A stretch of 64,000 nucleotides of DNA from NCBI GenBank assembly GCA_019637435.1, contig JAHBVO010000006.1:1-64000 (forward strand). Reading direction: 5' to 3'. Numbering within the stretch: the first letter of the stretch is position 1; each line of letters opens with the position of its first letter. Positions 17,601 through 26,100 of the stretch are shown here, in pieces. The DNA comes from Candidatus Obscuribacterales bacterium (GTDB lineage Bacteria > Cyanobacteriota > Vampirovibrionia > Obscuribacterales > Obscuribacteraceae). The notes beneath the pieces are model-generated. The model saw only the letters and a list, made by a program, of their open reading frames with translations, was not told the origin of the DNA and made no database searches. Both the position numbers and the translations under genes were made by a program.

Positions 17601-19325
17601 GACCAGCTTGAAATTAAAGTTGCTCAGGGCGCAAAACCGGGAGAGGGCGGTCAACTTCCTGCGCATAAAGTCTCCGACTATATCGCGCGACTGCGGAGAA
17701 CTGATAAAGGCATCACGCTAATCTCGCCACCGCCTCATCACGATATATACTCGATTGAAGACTTAGCCCAACTGATTTTCGATCTGCGCCAGATCAATCA
17801 AACTGCGCAGGTATCGGTCAAACTGGTATCAGAGCAGGGAATCGGTCCAATCGCTCTTGGATGCGCAAAAGCCGGCGCCGACATCGTTCACGTAGCCGGT
17901 CACGATGGTGGCACCGGTGCTGCACCGGTCGGCTCGATCAAGCATGCAGGTCTACCATGGGAACTCGGTTTGGCTGAAACAAACCGATTCCTCACGGAAA
18001 ACCACTTGCGCAATCGCGTCACCGTGCGCGTAGACGGCGGGCTGCGGTCTGGAGAAGACGTCGTAAAGGCCGCTGTCATCGGCGCCGATGAGTTTGCTTT
18101 CGGCACCGTCGCCCTGATTGCACAAGGTTGCATCATGGCCCGCGTCTGTCACACCAATAACTGTCCGACCGGAATCGCGTCCCAGAAGGAAACACTGCGC
18201 GAGAAATTTCACGGCAACCCGGACAGCGTTGTGGAATTCTTCCGCTTTGTCGCAGAGGAAGTTCGCTACCGGCTTGCCAGCCTCGGTTATCGCTCCTTGC
18301 GCGAACTCAGAGGTAGAACCGATCTGTTTTCGTTAAAGCCTGTCAAACTGGCAAAGTGCTCACAGCTGGATCTGTCCGAAATACTGGAATATCCTGGCGG
18401 AAGCGGCACCGATGAATATGATGAAACGATTGCCATCACATACGGTGAATCGTCTAAGACATCCTCGAAGCGCGGTGCAAACAAATGCGGACTGAACGAA
18501 CTACTCACGAACGATCCGGAAATTGTAGGCGCTGTAGAAAATCAGTCCAGCATAATCAAGAGCTATCACATCACCAACGTAGACCGTACAGTTGGAGCCA
18601 GCCTCAGCGGTTTAATAGCCACTACGCACGGTGACACAGGATTCACCGGACAAGTAGTGTTAAACTTCAAGGGCGCTGCCGGGCAAAGCTTCGCCGCATT
18701 CAACGCGAAGAATGTGCTCATGTACCTGCGAGGCGAAGCGAACGACTACGTTGCGAAGAGCATGTTTGGCGGAGAAGTAGTCGTCAAGCCGGATAGCCCA
18801 TGCAACGAAGAATCGCCGGTAATCGCAGGCAACACATGTTTATACGGCGCAATCGGAGGGAGATTGTTTATCGCAGGTCAAGCCGGCGAACGATTTGCCG
18901 TACGAAACTCCGGTGCTCAGGCAGTTGTGGAGGGAGTAGGAGATCACGGCTGCGAATACATGACCGGCGGCACTGTGGTCGTTCTAGGTCCTACCGGGCG
19001 AAACTTCGGCGCTGGAATGTCGGGAGGCATCGCGATAATCCTCGACGAAGACGGCAGTTTTATCGAGCGTGTCAACAAAGACTGTGAGAAAAAACTCTAC
19101 CACTTAACAGCGCAGAGCGAAGCTCTCGCGAAGAGCCTGGTCGAAGATCACCTGAGACTTACCGGCAGCCGTAAAGCACAATTCGTTCTCGAACATTGGG
19201 AAGACTACAGAAGCAAATTCGTGCAACTGATACCGCCTGCGGAGCGCGAACGCGCCGGTATCTCTAAGGAATCGCATCCTGAAATCGTTGTGGAAAGACG
19301 CGACCGTTTTGTCCACAGTGCATAA
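14673..19325 (+). CDS. glsF: Ferredoxin-dependent glutamate synthase (Fd-GOGAT)
   Basis: Converts L-glutamine and 2-oxoglutarate to two L-glutamate using reduced ferredoxin; it is the nitrogen-assimilation partner of glutamine synthetase. The 1,550 residues show a class II amidotransferase domain whose nucleophile is Cys16 after a 15-residue propeptide. Next come the central linker, the FMN/TIM-barrel domain (GGMSLGALS, GAKPGEGGQLP), the 3Fe-4S cysteines 1153, 1159 and 1164, and the C-terminal GxGxG beta-helix. The segment between SGEGGEDPVRY and RFGVTPEYL carries an insertion of about 25 residues (about 929-953) that bacterial NADPH-GltB lacks and that is characteristic of ferredoxin-dependent enzymes. 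No small NADPH subunit (gltD) lies alongside, which agrees. The start is TTG at 14673, chosen because it gives the normal short propeptide; the ribosome-binding site is weak. Confidence 0.96.
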   Translation: MFNRDEELTFEERDACGVGFIYRREITRSTIDDALSALAQMEHRGATGADGVTGDGAGILTTIPKEIFRREGISIDAKDALAVLFIPDNLSKRRNSDLIAMHREYIEKFLKSKGFTARIWRPVPVVRNTLGPVALKHAPLIEHLIISCDRHLIGRELDRAYAELRVSLSQFMRFEIGEPDFYVSSLCRKTIVYKAMTTSEGLADFYSDLRDPLFQSQWALFHRRFSTNTVSRWPLAQPFRLLAHNGEINTLKGNLNWLHARLSQSQLDVQATWDDTRNELTPGSKVDYAGSDSSVLDFCVEALLKDGDSIESAFMKLIPEAHEHHSHLNDHPEIQHFYEFFAPHQEPWDGPALVAFCDATTIGAILDRNGLRPARYSLYSDGTVFLASEAGLKISADADVVKRGRLGPGQMISVDIKTGKVKHDVEVKTEVATEQPFGQWLLKERRALKSGAFSKEWSYSSEELSSRQVAAAYTLEDVENIITFMAMNDSEPVLSMGDDTPLAVLSSRPKKMADFFRQRFAQVTNPPIDPIRERLVMSLTTYLGKRALSLNPHPALARTILLPSPIINDDELNFIESLSHEFKTARISTLFHESKSLDVAIKQLCNNVAELVRNDAVNIILSDREIDSSHLAIPMLAAVGAVHHHLIRTGLRLKCSLVVETAQCWTSHQTAALIAYGAQAISPYLAFETIRHWYWSDKVKALVNDGTNEQYRGLTVYQCQSNFRSVLESGLLKIISKMGVSKLTSYVGAQIFECLGLSREVVDLCFTGTNSPIGGMTFQDLEREIRAHHTKGFSPQPALIDEGVFKNKRAGEYHRNNNELVKALHTAVALRNSAAGDEVRGSQYKEYSELVSQQPPSTLRELVEISSDREPIDLSEVESIESIVQKFCTGGMSLGALSKESHEALAIAMNRLNARSNSGEGGEDPVRYSKINVNADGTSPDFPGLTGLREGDSAASKVRQVASARFGVTPEYLATADQLEIKVAQGAKPGEGGQLPAHKVSDYIARLRRTDKGITLISPPPHHDIYSIEDLAQLIFDLRQINQTAQVSVKLVSEQGIGPIALGCAKAGADIVHVAGHDGGTGAAPVGSIKHAGLPWELGLAETNRFLTENHLRNRVTVRVDGGLRSGEDVVKAAVIGADEFAFGTVALIAQGCIMARVCHTNNCPTGIASQKETLREKFHGNPDSVVEFFRFVAEEVRYRLASLGYRSLRELRGRTDLFSLKPVKLAKCSQLDLSEILEYPGGSGTDEYDETIAITYGESSKTSSKRGANKCGLNELLTNDPEIVGAVENQSSIIKSYHITNVDRTVGASLSGLIATTHGDTGFTGQVVLNFKGAAGQSFAAFNAKNVLMYLRGEANDYVAKSMFGGEVVVKPDSPCNEESPVIAGNTCLYGAIGGRLFIAGQAGERFAVRNSGAQAVVEGVGDHGCEYMTGGTVVVLGPTGRNFGAGMSGGIAIILDEDGSFIERVNKDCEKKLYHLTAQSEALAKSLVEDHLRLTGSRKAQFVLEHWEDYRSKFVQLIPPAERERAGISKESHPEIVVERRDRFVHSA

Positions 19326-19362
19326 AACTGTTTTGAGCGCGAAGACCGTGACGATTTCCGGC

Positions 19363-19698
19363 CTAAACACAAAGTTCCAGACTTGGGTTGAACAAGCAAG
19401 AGCCGCAATAAACCGGCTTCTGACCGTTCGGTTTATACGGAACATAGGTGAGCGCATAGCACGAGGCGCAGACAACAGCGGAGATCGACCCGGCGCCTTT
19501 TCGTGAGGTGCTCCTGGATCTCAAAATTACCCGGCAATTGTGGCAACGGCTCGGCGCGGAATTCACGTTATTGGCTACGAAGTGCTTTTGCTCTGATGCG
19601 CTGAACACAAAGTCGCAGCCGCAATCAACGCAGTTCAAATATCTGTCAAACTCGGTTTGGCTAACAAAATCGTCGCCCATCAAATCAGCGTAGTTCAT
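19363..19698 (-). CDS. Small double zinc-ribbon protein
   Basis: The 111-residue protein has four CxxC knuckles: Cys23/26 with Cys52/55, and Cys77/80 with Cys98/101. The first half (Cys-Val-Asp-Cys-Gly, then Phe-Val-Phe-Ser-Ala-Ser-Glu-Gln, then Arg-Cys-His-Asn-Cys-Arg) matches the probable zinc-ribbon family known as zf-trcl. The second half (CxSC, then Val-Pro-Tyr-Lys-Pro, then Pro-Val-Tyr-Cys-x-x-Cys) matches the accompanying CxxC-x17-CxxC domain seen in the same small proteins of Cyanobacteria-like and other bacteria. GAGG just upstream of the ATG is a suitable ribosome-binding site. It is convergent with glutamate synthase, 37 bp away. The function is unknown; nucleic-acid or protein binding through zinc is likely. 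Confidence 0.85.
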   Translation of the reverse strand: MNYADLMGDDFVSQTEFDRYLNCVDCGCDFVFSASEQKHFVANNVNSAPSRCHNCRVILRSRSTSRKGAGSISAVVCASCYALTYVPYKPNGQKPVYCGSCLFNPSLELCV

Positions 19699-19908
19699 AA
19701 GTCCTCAATCATGGTGGCTCGGTCATTGGTACTTTCGCTGCACGGAGACTAAGGCCGGGTTAACAGGAGATAAAAACCAGCTTATCGACTGTAAACACTA
19801 GCGTTCGCCAAAGGCTCGGAGCGGTTCAATATAAACGAATGACACAAAAACGCCGGCAATGCATTAGACTCTTGACTATGAGATCGAATTCCGCACGGGC
19901 ATCACATT

Positions 19909-22506
19909 TTGACTGATCAACCGGCAGGCTCAAAAAAACCGTCGCCGAACGACTTCCGTGTCGGCGAAGTCGTCTTCGAAAAATATAAGATCGTCAGATT
20001 TATCAATTCAGGTGGAAACGGCCGCGTCTATCGCGCTACCGACATTTTCAGAAACGTTGATGTCGCGCTCAAAACCATGATTTTCGATGAAGCGGACACA
20101 AAGGCACTGCTCCGGTTCCAGAGTGAGGCAAAGACAGCCTCAAAATTCAAGCATCCTAACATTGCCACCATATACGATTTCGGTTTTTCCGGAAACACTC
20201 CGTACCTCTCAATGGAATACATTGAAGGAGAGTCTCTTGCCGAGCGGCTCTCCGGAAACGACACTCTTGACCTGGAAACTTTTTGCGAGATATTTTTTCA
20301 GCTAGCGATTGCCATTCAGCATGCGCATAAACACTCGATAGTGCATCGAGATTTGAAACCGCAGAACGTCATGCTCAGCGAAAACGATGATGGTTCGCTG
20401 CAAGTAAAAGTTCTAGATTTCGGTGTGGCAAAAACGCTTGGAGAGAACGATCTTGAGGCAGCTAAACTCACAGCTACAGGAGGAGTAATCGGAAGCCCTC
20501 TATACATGAGTCCTGAACAAGCCTCCGGTAAAGAAGTGACTACTCAGAGCGACTTATACTCACTGGGTGCCATGATGTTTCGCAGCTTGACTGGCAGGTC
20601 TCCGCTGCGGGCAGCTTCTTCCATCGAAACCATTATGCTTGTCGCGTCGACAAGCCCGCCGAAAATTCAGACGATCAAAGAAGACGTTCCGCCTGAAATT
20701 GCCAACCTTGTGGATGGATTGCTCGATAAAGACCCCGAAGCCAGACCAGACCTTGGAGACGTAGTGATACCGACGCTTCAAGCAGTTGCCGACAGCCTTG
20801 GAACAAGGCTGGAAACTCCGGAAGAAATTGCTCGCGGAGCCGACAGCAAACGTTTTGATAGAAGATATGCAGCCATCATATCTGGTGCGCTTGCTCTCCT
20901 TCTATTGAGCGCCGGCATTATTGCTTTTTGGCTTTTGAAAAACCCAAAAATGTTCGACACTAAGCAAGTGGAGCTCTTGCCGATAAACGACGAAGAGACC
21001 GTCAAGCCTCTCAACGCTATAGTCGACAGTTTACCTCCAGTAAAAGAGGGCTCAGATAAAGCTCGCATTTTAAAGCTTGCAGACTTCAAGGCACCGCATA
21101 AGGACCTTATAAATTGGGAAAACTCGAATGCCGACGATAAAAGTCTGTTCCTGATTCCACAGCCGGAAACGGTAACTGAACTACGATTGAATAAAACGAA
21201 AGTCGAGACGCTTGCGGCTCTCCCGCGATTCAAAAATTTGAGAAGGCTGTACCTGGGAGAAACGAACGTAGAAGATCGATCGCTTACAAAAGTCTCTGAC
21301 TTACCGCTTGAAACGCTCGACCTGGAAGACACGAAGGTTTCGAACGAAGGGCTCAAAGAAATTGCAAAAATCAGAACGCTATCCTATCTGATTTTATCGA
21401 CGTCAGAAGTGACAACATCAGGTTTCAAACACTTGAAGCCACTCAACAATCTTCGAAACCTGTACATCGGCGATTTGACGATCAACCCAGCAGACTTGAG
21501 AAAAAACGCTCTCAACTTCGCTCCCAATTGCTCCGTCTGGTTCAATCATATAAACCAGGATGAGGTCGAAAAGTTGCGCGACGAATTTCCCGATCTAAAT
21601 TTCAACGAGACCTACGGCGCGATCGCGTCTCAGCGCAAGGAGGCTGAGAGTTTGGCGGAAAGGACAAAGCGGGCGGATTTGATTGAAGCAGCTAAAAAAC
21701 TCAGAGAAATAATCACGGTTCTCGAGAGGGTTTACGGCAGTGAGTCCCCGCGCCTGCGACGTCCGGTTCTAAGTCTAGCTTCCGTAGAGATGAGGCTTGA
21801 GAAGCCGAATTCGGCACGGATCAAAACTGACCTGCTCCGGTCCATAAAACTCAGCCAAGCTGCGGCGGACACCGAATGCGAGCACGATGGACTACAGCTA
21901 CTATCAATCGAATATCTACGGGAATTGGATTGCGACAATGCAAGTTCGACTGTCAATAAATCATTAGACTTAGCTGAAAGGATTGAAGCTAAAAATCCGG
22001 AGAGAATTCTCGAGGAATACGAAAAGTGGTCTCGCTCGATTCTTCAGTCGTCCTGTGTCGATCGGGCTCAACAGATCGCGGACCGCGGTTTGAAGTTCGG
22101 AAGGCGAATAAAAAATCCCAACATGGAGATGATCGCCGCCCTTCTGCAAATAAAGGGCAATGTGGCTAAACATCACCAACAGTACGGTGAAGCGATTGCG
22201 TTTTTTCGGAAAGCGGCAGAGACGATGGATACGCTGAAACCCTTCAACATAAAGCAATCACTGCAGCAAATTTCGAACTATACATTTCTGGCGGACTGCG
22301 AAGGTCTTCGCAACGAAAACGAAAAAGCTTATGGATACACAGAAAAAGCTAGAGCTCTGTGTCAGCAGGGTATCCCAAGCAATACACAGGTACTTGTATA
22401 CACTCAGGCGCTTCACTATGGCAATTTGATTAATTGCTCAGAAGAAGAAAGATCTGCCTTTCAAAGCAAATTGGAAAAGCTGAAGATTTCAGCTTCGCAG
22501 AGATAG
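19909..22506 (+). CDS. Receptor-like Ser/Thr protein kinase with TM, LRR-like and TPR-like extracytoplasmic region
   Basis: The N-terminal canonical kinase domain (about 20-295) has the glycine-rich loop Ser-Gly-Gly-Asn-Gly (34-38), Lys55, HRDLKPQN (146-153), Asp170-Phe-Gly and Ser-Pro-Glu (201-203). One membrane helix (about 320-343) separates it from an extracytoplasmic half. That half has leucine-rich-repeat-like strands (about 395-515, e.g. Leu-Arg-Arg-Leu-Tyr-Leu-Gly) and a long helical TPR-like region (about 560-860). Kinase in, repeats out is a Hanks-type receptor layout. Length is 865 residues. It starts at TTG 19909 without a clear ribosome-binding site; no better start exists before the kinase domain. 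It is divergent from the zinc-ribbon gene (210 bp). Unlike the kinase pair at 3.8-7.1 kb, it keeps the catalytic-loop lysine. Confidence 0.88.
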   Translation: MTDQPAGSKKPSPNDFRVGEVVFEKYKIVRFINSGGNGRVYRATDIFRNVDVALKTMIFDEADTKALLRFQSEAKTASKFKHPNIATIYDFGFSGNTPYLSMEYIEGESLAERLSGNDTLDLETFCEIFFQLAIAIQHAHKHSIVHRDLKPQNVMLSENDDGSLQVKVLDFGVAKTLGENDLEAAKLTATGGVIGSPLYMSPEQASGKEVTTQSDLYSLGAMMFRSLTGRSPLRAASSIETIMLVASTSPPKIQTIKEDVPPEIANLVDGLLDKDPEARPDLGDVVIPTLQAVADSLGTRLETPEEIARGADSKRFDRRYAAIISGALALLLLSAGIIAFWLLKNPKMFDTKQVELLPINDEETVKPLNAIVDSLPPVKEGSDKARILKLADFKAPHKDLINWENSNADDKSLFLIPQPETVTELRLNKTKVETLAALPRFKNLRRLYLGETNVEDRSLTKVSDLPLETLDLEDTKVSNEGLKEIAKIRTLSYLILSTSEVTTSGFKHLKPLNNLRNLYIGDLTINPADLRKNALNFAPNCSVWFNHINQDEVEKLRDEFPDLNFNETYGAIASQRKEAESLAERTKRADLIEAAKKLREIITVLERVYGSESPRLRRPVLSLASVEMRLEKPNSARIKTDLLRSIKLSQAAADTECEHDGLQLLSIEYLRELDCDNASSTVNKSLDLAERIEAKNPERILEEYEKWSRSILQSSCVDRAQQIADRGLKFGRRIKNPNMEMIAALLQIKGNVAKHHQQYGEAIAFFRKAAETMDTLKPFNIKQSLQQISNYTFLADCEGLRNENEKAYGYTEKARALCQQGIPSNTQVLVYTQALHYGNLINCSEEERSAFQSKLEKLKISASQR

Positions 22507-23118
22507 CTTCCACCGTCCTCTAAAAATCTCTTGAGATCGGGTGCGAATCTAAAACTATATGTAGGGCAAAGCAAGCGCGTCGCAAGATGTAGCCAATCGG
22601 CTACATCTTAAAGGATCCATTCTCGCCTTTTGGATACATCTCGTGTACTTGGATATGTGCATGGCATGCGCCTCTTCGAAAAGAATCAATCGGATAGTTT
22701 TCCTAGTTTTATCTAAGAAAAGGGTGGAGTTTTGACACGCCGATCCCGCACGGACGAAACACTCACGAAAGCGTTCCCAGATTGGAAACGTTTAACAAAA
22801 CTCGTGTTATGGGACTCGGATCCGGCACCTCGGAACTCTTACAGCTAACTTTCTGGCCTTTTTGGGCGACCCCCTGCGTATCTTCCGCCTTTACTCTGAC
22901 CGGCCAGTTGCTAAACTTCCTGAACTCGGCGATCACGAGTCCATCACAACCTTTCGAGTTGTGGGGCGGCTTTGCTGCGCCTAAAAATATTCGGCTCATC
23001 AATTTGAGCGAAGAAACCGAGTGTTTTCACAGCTCCATGACAGCAAAAGAGGCTTGGCATCTAATTCCACTGGTATCCCGGAAACCTGGTCAACCGTAAA
23101 CCCTAACTGGTAAACAGA
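22507..23118. other. 612-bp intergenic region and leader of the giant exoprotein gene
   Basis: There is no convincing gene in this stretch. Open frames at 22782-23099 (+) and 22763-23002 (-) overlap each other, have atypical composition and no ribosome-binding site. A perfect 11-bp hairpin sits at 22584-22609. TTGACA occurs at 22732-22737, but no -10 element lies at the right distance. Small dyads occur around 22950-22985. The long distance to the giant gene leaves room for a substantial 5' untranslated leader. No known riboswitch consensus was recognised. Confidence 0.55.
22584..22609. terminator. Perfect 11-bp hairpin downstream of the receptor kinase
   Basis: AAGATGTAGCC (22584-22594) and GGCTACATCTT (22599-22609) form an uninterrupted 11-bp stem with an AATC loop, 78 nt after the kinase stop codon. 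There is no T tract on either side, so it may be a terminator of the weak or Rho-assisted type, an RNA-stabilising 3' structure, or a binding site. Confidence 0.45.
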
Positions 23119-26100
23119 ATGCAATCGATAAGAGTGCAATCCAACAAAACTCAATCGCGTTTCATCAGGAGGTTTGGAGCCTCCTTTTTGGCGTTCTTGA
23201 TGTTCTACAGCACGACGGCTGCGTGGGCTAACCCAGAAAGTGTGCCAGTTCAACTGAATACCTCAAACGCCAATCAAAATTGGCGGGCGGCGCGCGAGGA
23301 ATCGCGCGCCTTGCGGCATGAGATGCGCCAGGAAGCGCGCATGCAGCGTCTCGAAGATCGTCAGGTGCGAGTTAACCCGGTCATCACTCCCGGCTTCCAG
23401 TCGGGTCTTGCGAATGAAATCCGCAACGCGCTACAAGCTGATCGAGTGCGCGGTCAGGGCGCGCTCGAACGTGGTATCACGCGTGGTGAACGCAAAGAGC
23501 AAAGACAAAACGCTCAGCACCTAGATAGAAACACGGCTGTTTTGTATCCGGGTCAAGTTTCAACGTTCAGAACTGTTAGACCGAATGTTCCGACCGTTTC
23601 GACCAGAGGTACAAATCGCAGTACATACGTAAACGACGCGGGTAATGCAAAGCTGCTTAACAAGGGCGTTTCGTTAGACCTCGCTTCGACAGCTAACAAC
23701 ATAACCCTCGGGAAGAACATGCTCGACGGGACAGTCATTATCAACGTGGGCGGCGTCGACAAACAATTCGCAGCGGGCGACAAAGTCACCGCCGCTGAAT
23801 ACGCAGCTATCAATCAGAAACTCGCAACAGGCTCGCAAGGTTTAACACTTTCGAACAAAGGTGCAGCTACTGGCGGAGCGTTGAATATAAACACAATCAG
23901 CGATGACGGAAAAACCATTAGAGCATCTGAACTCGTAGTACCTCAGTCAGTTTCAGTCGTTGGTGACTTCGCAAGAAACGCTGACGGTGTGCGCGTCACA
24001 GGCGACCTTAACAACGCCGGTTCACTGTATGCGGTGTCTTCGAACGCCTCAAAAAATACCGCTGTCATTGGAGCGCGTGACATAAACAACGCTCAAGGCG
24101 GTTTAATCAGCACAAACGTTCCCACTTCTGTTTCATCACAATTCGGCGAAGTTAACTCGACACTTGACCTTTCTCTCAAAGCTAATCGCGATTTAAACAA
24201 CGAAGGCTCAATCACAAGCTCCGGCAACTTGGAGCTGTCCGCCGGAAGAAAGATCGATAACTCGGGCATCGCAGAGGCGAGCGGAAACCTCTCTCTCACC
24301 AGCTCTAACATCAGAAACTCAGGAGCTATTAGCTCCGTTAACAAAAGCGTTTCGATCACAGCACTTCCAGACATGAACATCAATGTCGACAATTCTGGCG
24401 GCGTGATCAACGCTCAATCAGGCGACATTAACGTAACTACCGTTTCCGCCACGAATCCGAAACTCAACACCGTGTTAAACGGCGGTGATTGGCACTCTAG
24501 GCAGTTAAACGTCTCGTCGTCAGACGGCGCGGTGGATATCAATGCCGGTGACGTGACGGCTAGAGTCAACGTCAAAGCAGGAAGCGCGCATATCTACGCG
24601 GATACCAACGCTCTCGACATCGGAGACTTCGAGGTAAGTGGTGACCCTATCCTCAGCAGCAGCGGCGACGTCAATTTCAGCGGCAACATAGTCACCAACG
24701 GCGCGGATCTTGCGATCATCGCCGGCGGCAACGTTAACGCTAACGGTTTCAACACGATTAATACCTCCAGCAGCAGTGCTGGTGGTGGAGGTGATATCAC
24801 CATCGTTGCGGGAGCTGCATTCACTACTCCCGGGGCGACGCTAAACATCACCGGTGGCACCACGAGTGGTGGCATTCTCAATTTGGACCAACTGTCCACG
24901 CTCGATTCGCGTGGGACCGGAATCAACACATCCGGAGGAGCCATAAACCTGATCGCTTACTCCGGCGACACCAACAATGGCTCGATATCCCTCGGCAACG
25001 TCGGGATACAAGCGGGCGGCACAGGCATTGGCGTTAACGGCAACGTACAGATAATAGCTGGAACTGCGACAGGAAGCGCGATCAATGTCGGAGCGATTAC
25101 AAGCACTGGTGGCAGCGGTGGTGGTGGAGCTATAAATATATCCACTGCGACACCAGCCATCGTCGGCGGACAAGTCGTAATAGACAATTCGAGCCCGATT
25201 ACTGGAGGCTCAATTCTGTCGGGCTCGTTCACACCCGGTGCAACGCAAGGCTCGAGCATGTCGATCGGCAGCCTCAACGCCGCAGGAACGGTGTCACTAT
25301 CAGCCGGAGAAAACTTCAGCGTGCCATCTGTGACCGCGGCTAGAACAGTGGTTACATCTTTAGGCAACATTGCTTTCACTTCAACGGTCACCTCCCCAGG
25401 CGGGATACTGGCAGTCTCAGCAAAAGATATCGTCAACTCCGGCGCCTCGCAGCTACGGGCGGACTCAGCCACCGGCGACGGTGGCAACATCACATTGATC
25501 GCCGGTGCTGATTTTTCGCGGAACGCGAACAACGTTGCGATTAATGGCGCGTCGACTTTTGGTGGAGTGATCGGTCTGGATCAATCAAGCCAGATTCAGA
25601 TTTTCCGGACAAGCAGCACCGCGATCGACGGAAGCGCGGGCGATATTAACCTCACGGCCTTTTTCGGTTCCGGCTTTAACGCGGGATTAATCCGTATTGG
25701 AAGCGCGGCAGCACTTGAAGCGCAAGGAAATGGTCTGGGCGCCAATGGAACCTTGTCGGTCGTTTCCGGAGCCGATCAAGTCAACGCCATCAACTTCACT
25801 GAGTTCAGGGCAGACATGGGTGCCGCTGGCACCGGCGGTGTTACGCTAAGCGCATCCGCTCCGGTTGCGAGTGCTCTCAACCCCGTCACTTTCTCAACCA
25901 CAGCGACTGACTTTGCCGGCATCTCGTCAGCCAACGATTTTCTTGGAGGCAATCGGACACCAAACAGCACGATCGGCTTCAATAACATCTATCTAAGCAG
26001 CGTCCCATTCACGCTATTGGTCGGAGCCGAAACGGGATTTAGTTCGGTCTCTGGAGCCACGTCATTCAGGGCAGACTCGCTCAATAACTTGACCCTCGGC

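Noticed and set aside
22732..22737. TTGACA as the -35 element of the giant gene
   Set aside because: The sequence 16-18 bp downstream is GC-rich and does not resemble a -10 element.
22782..23099. 105-codon frame upstream of the giant gene, overlapped by a 79-codon frame on the other strand
   Set aside because: No ribosome-binding site, no recognisable motif, and atypical amino-acid composition. More likely leader sequence.
23119..24660. Classical two-partner secretion (TpsA) domain at the N-terminus of the giant protein
   Set aside because: The expected Asn-Pro-Asn motifs and their spacing were not found, and no TpsB gene is in the window, so the protein is called beta-helix/FHA-like only by composition and repeats.
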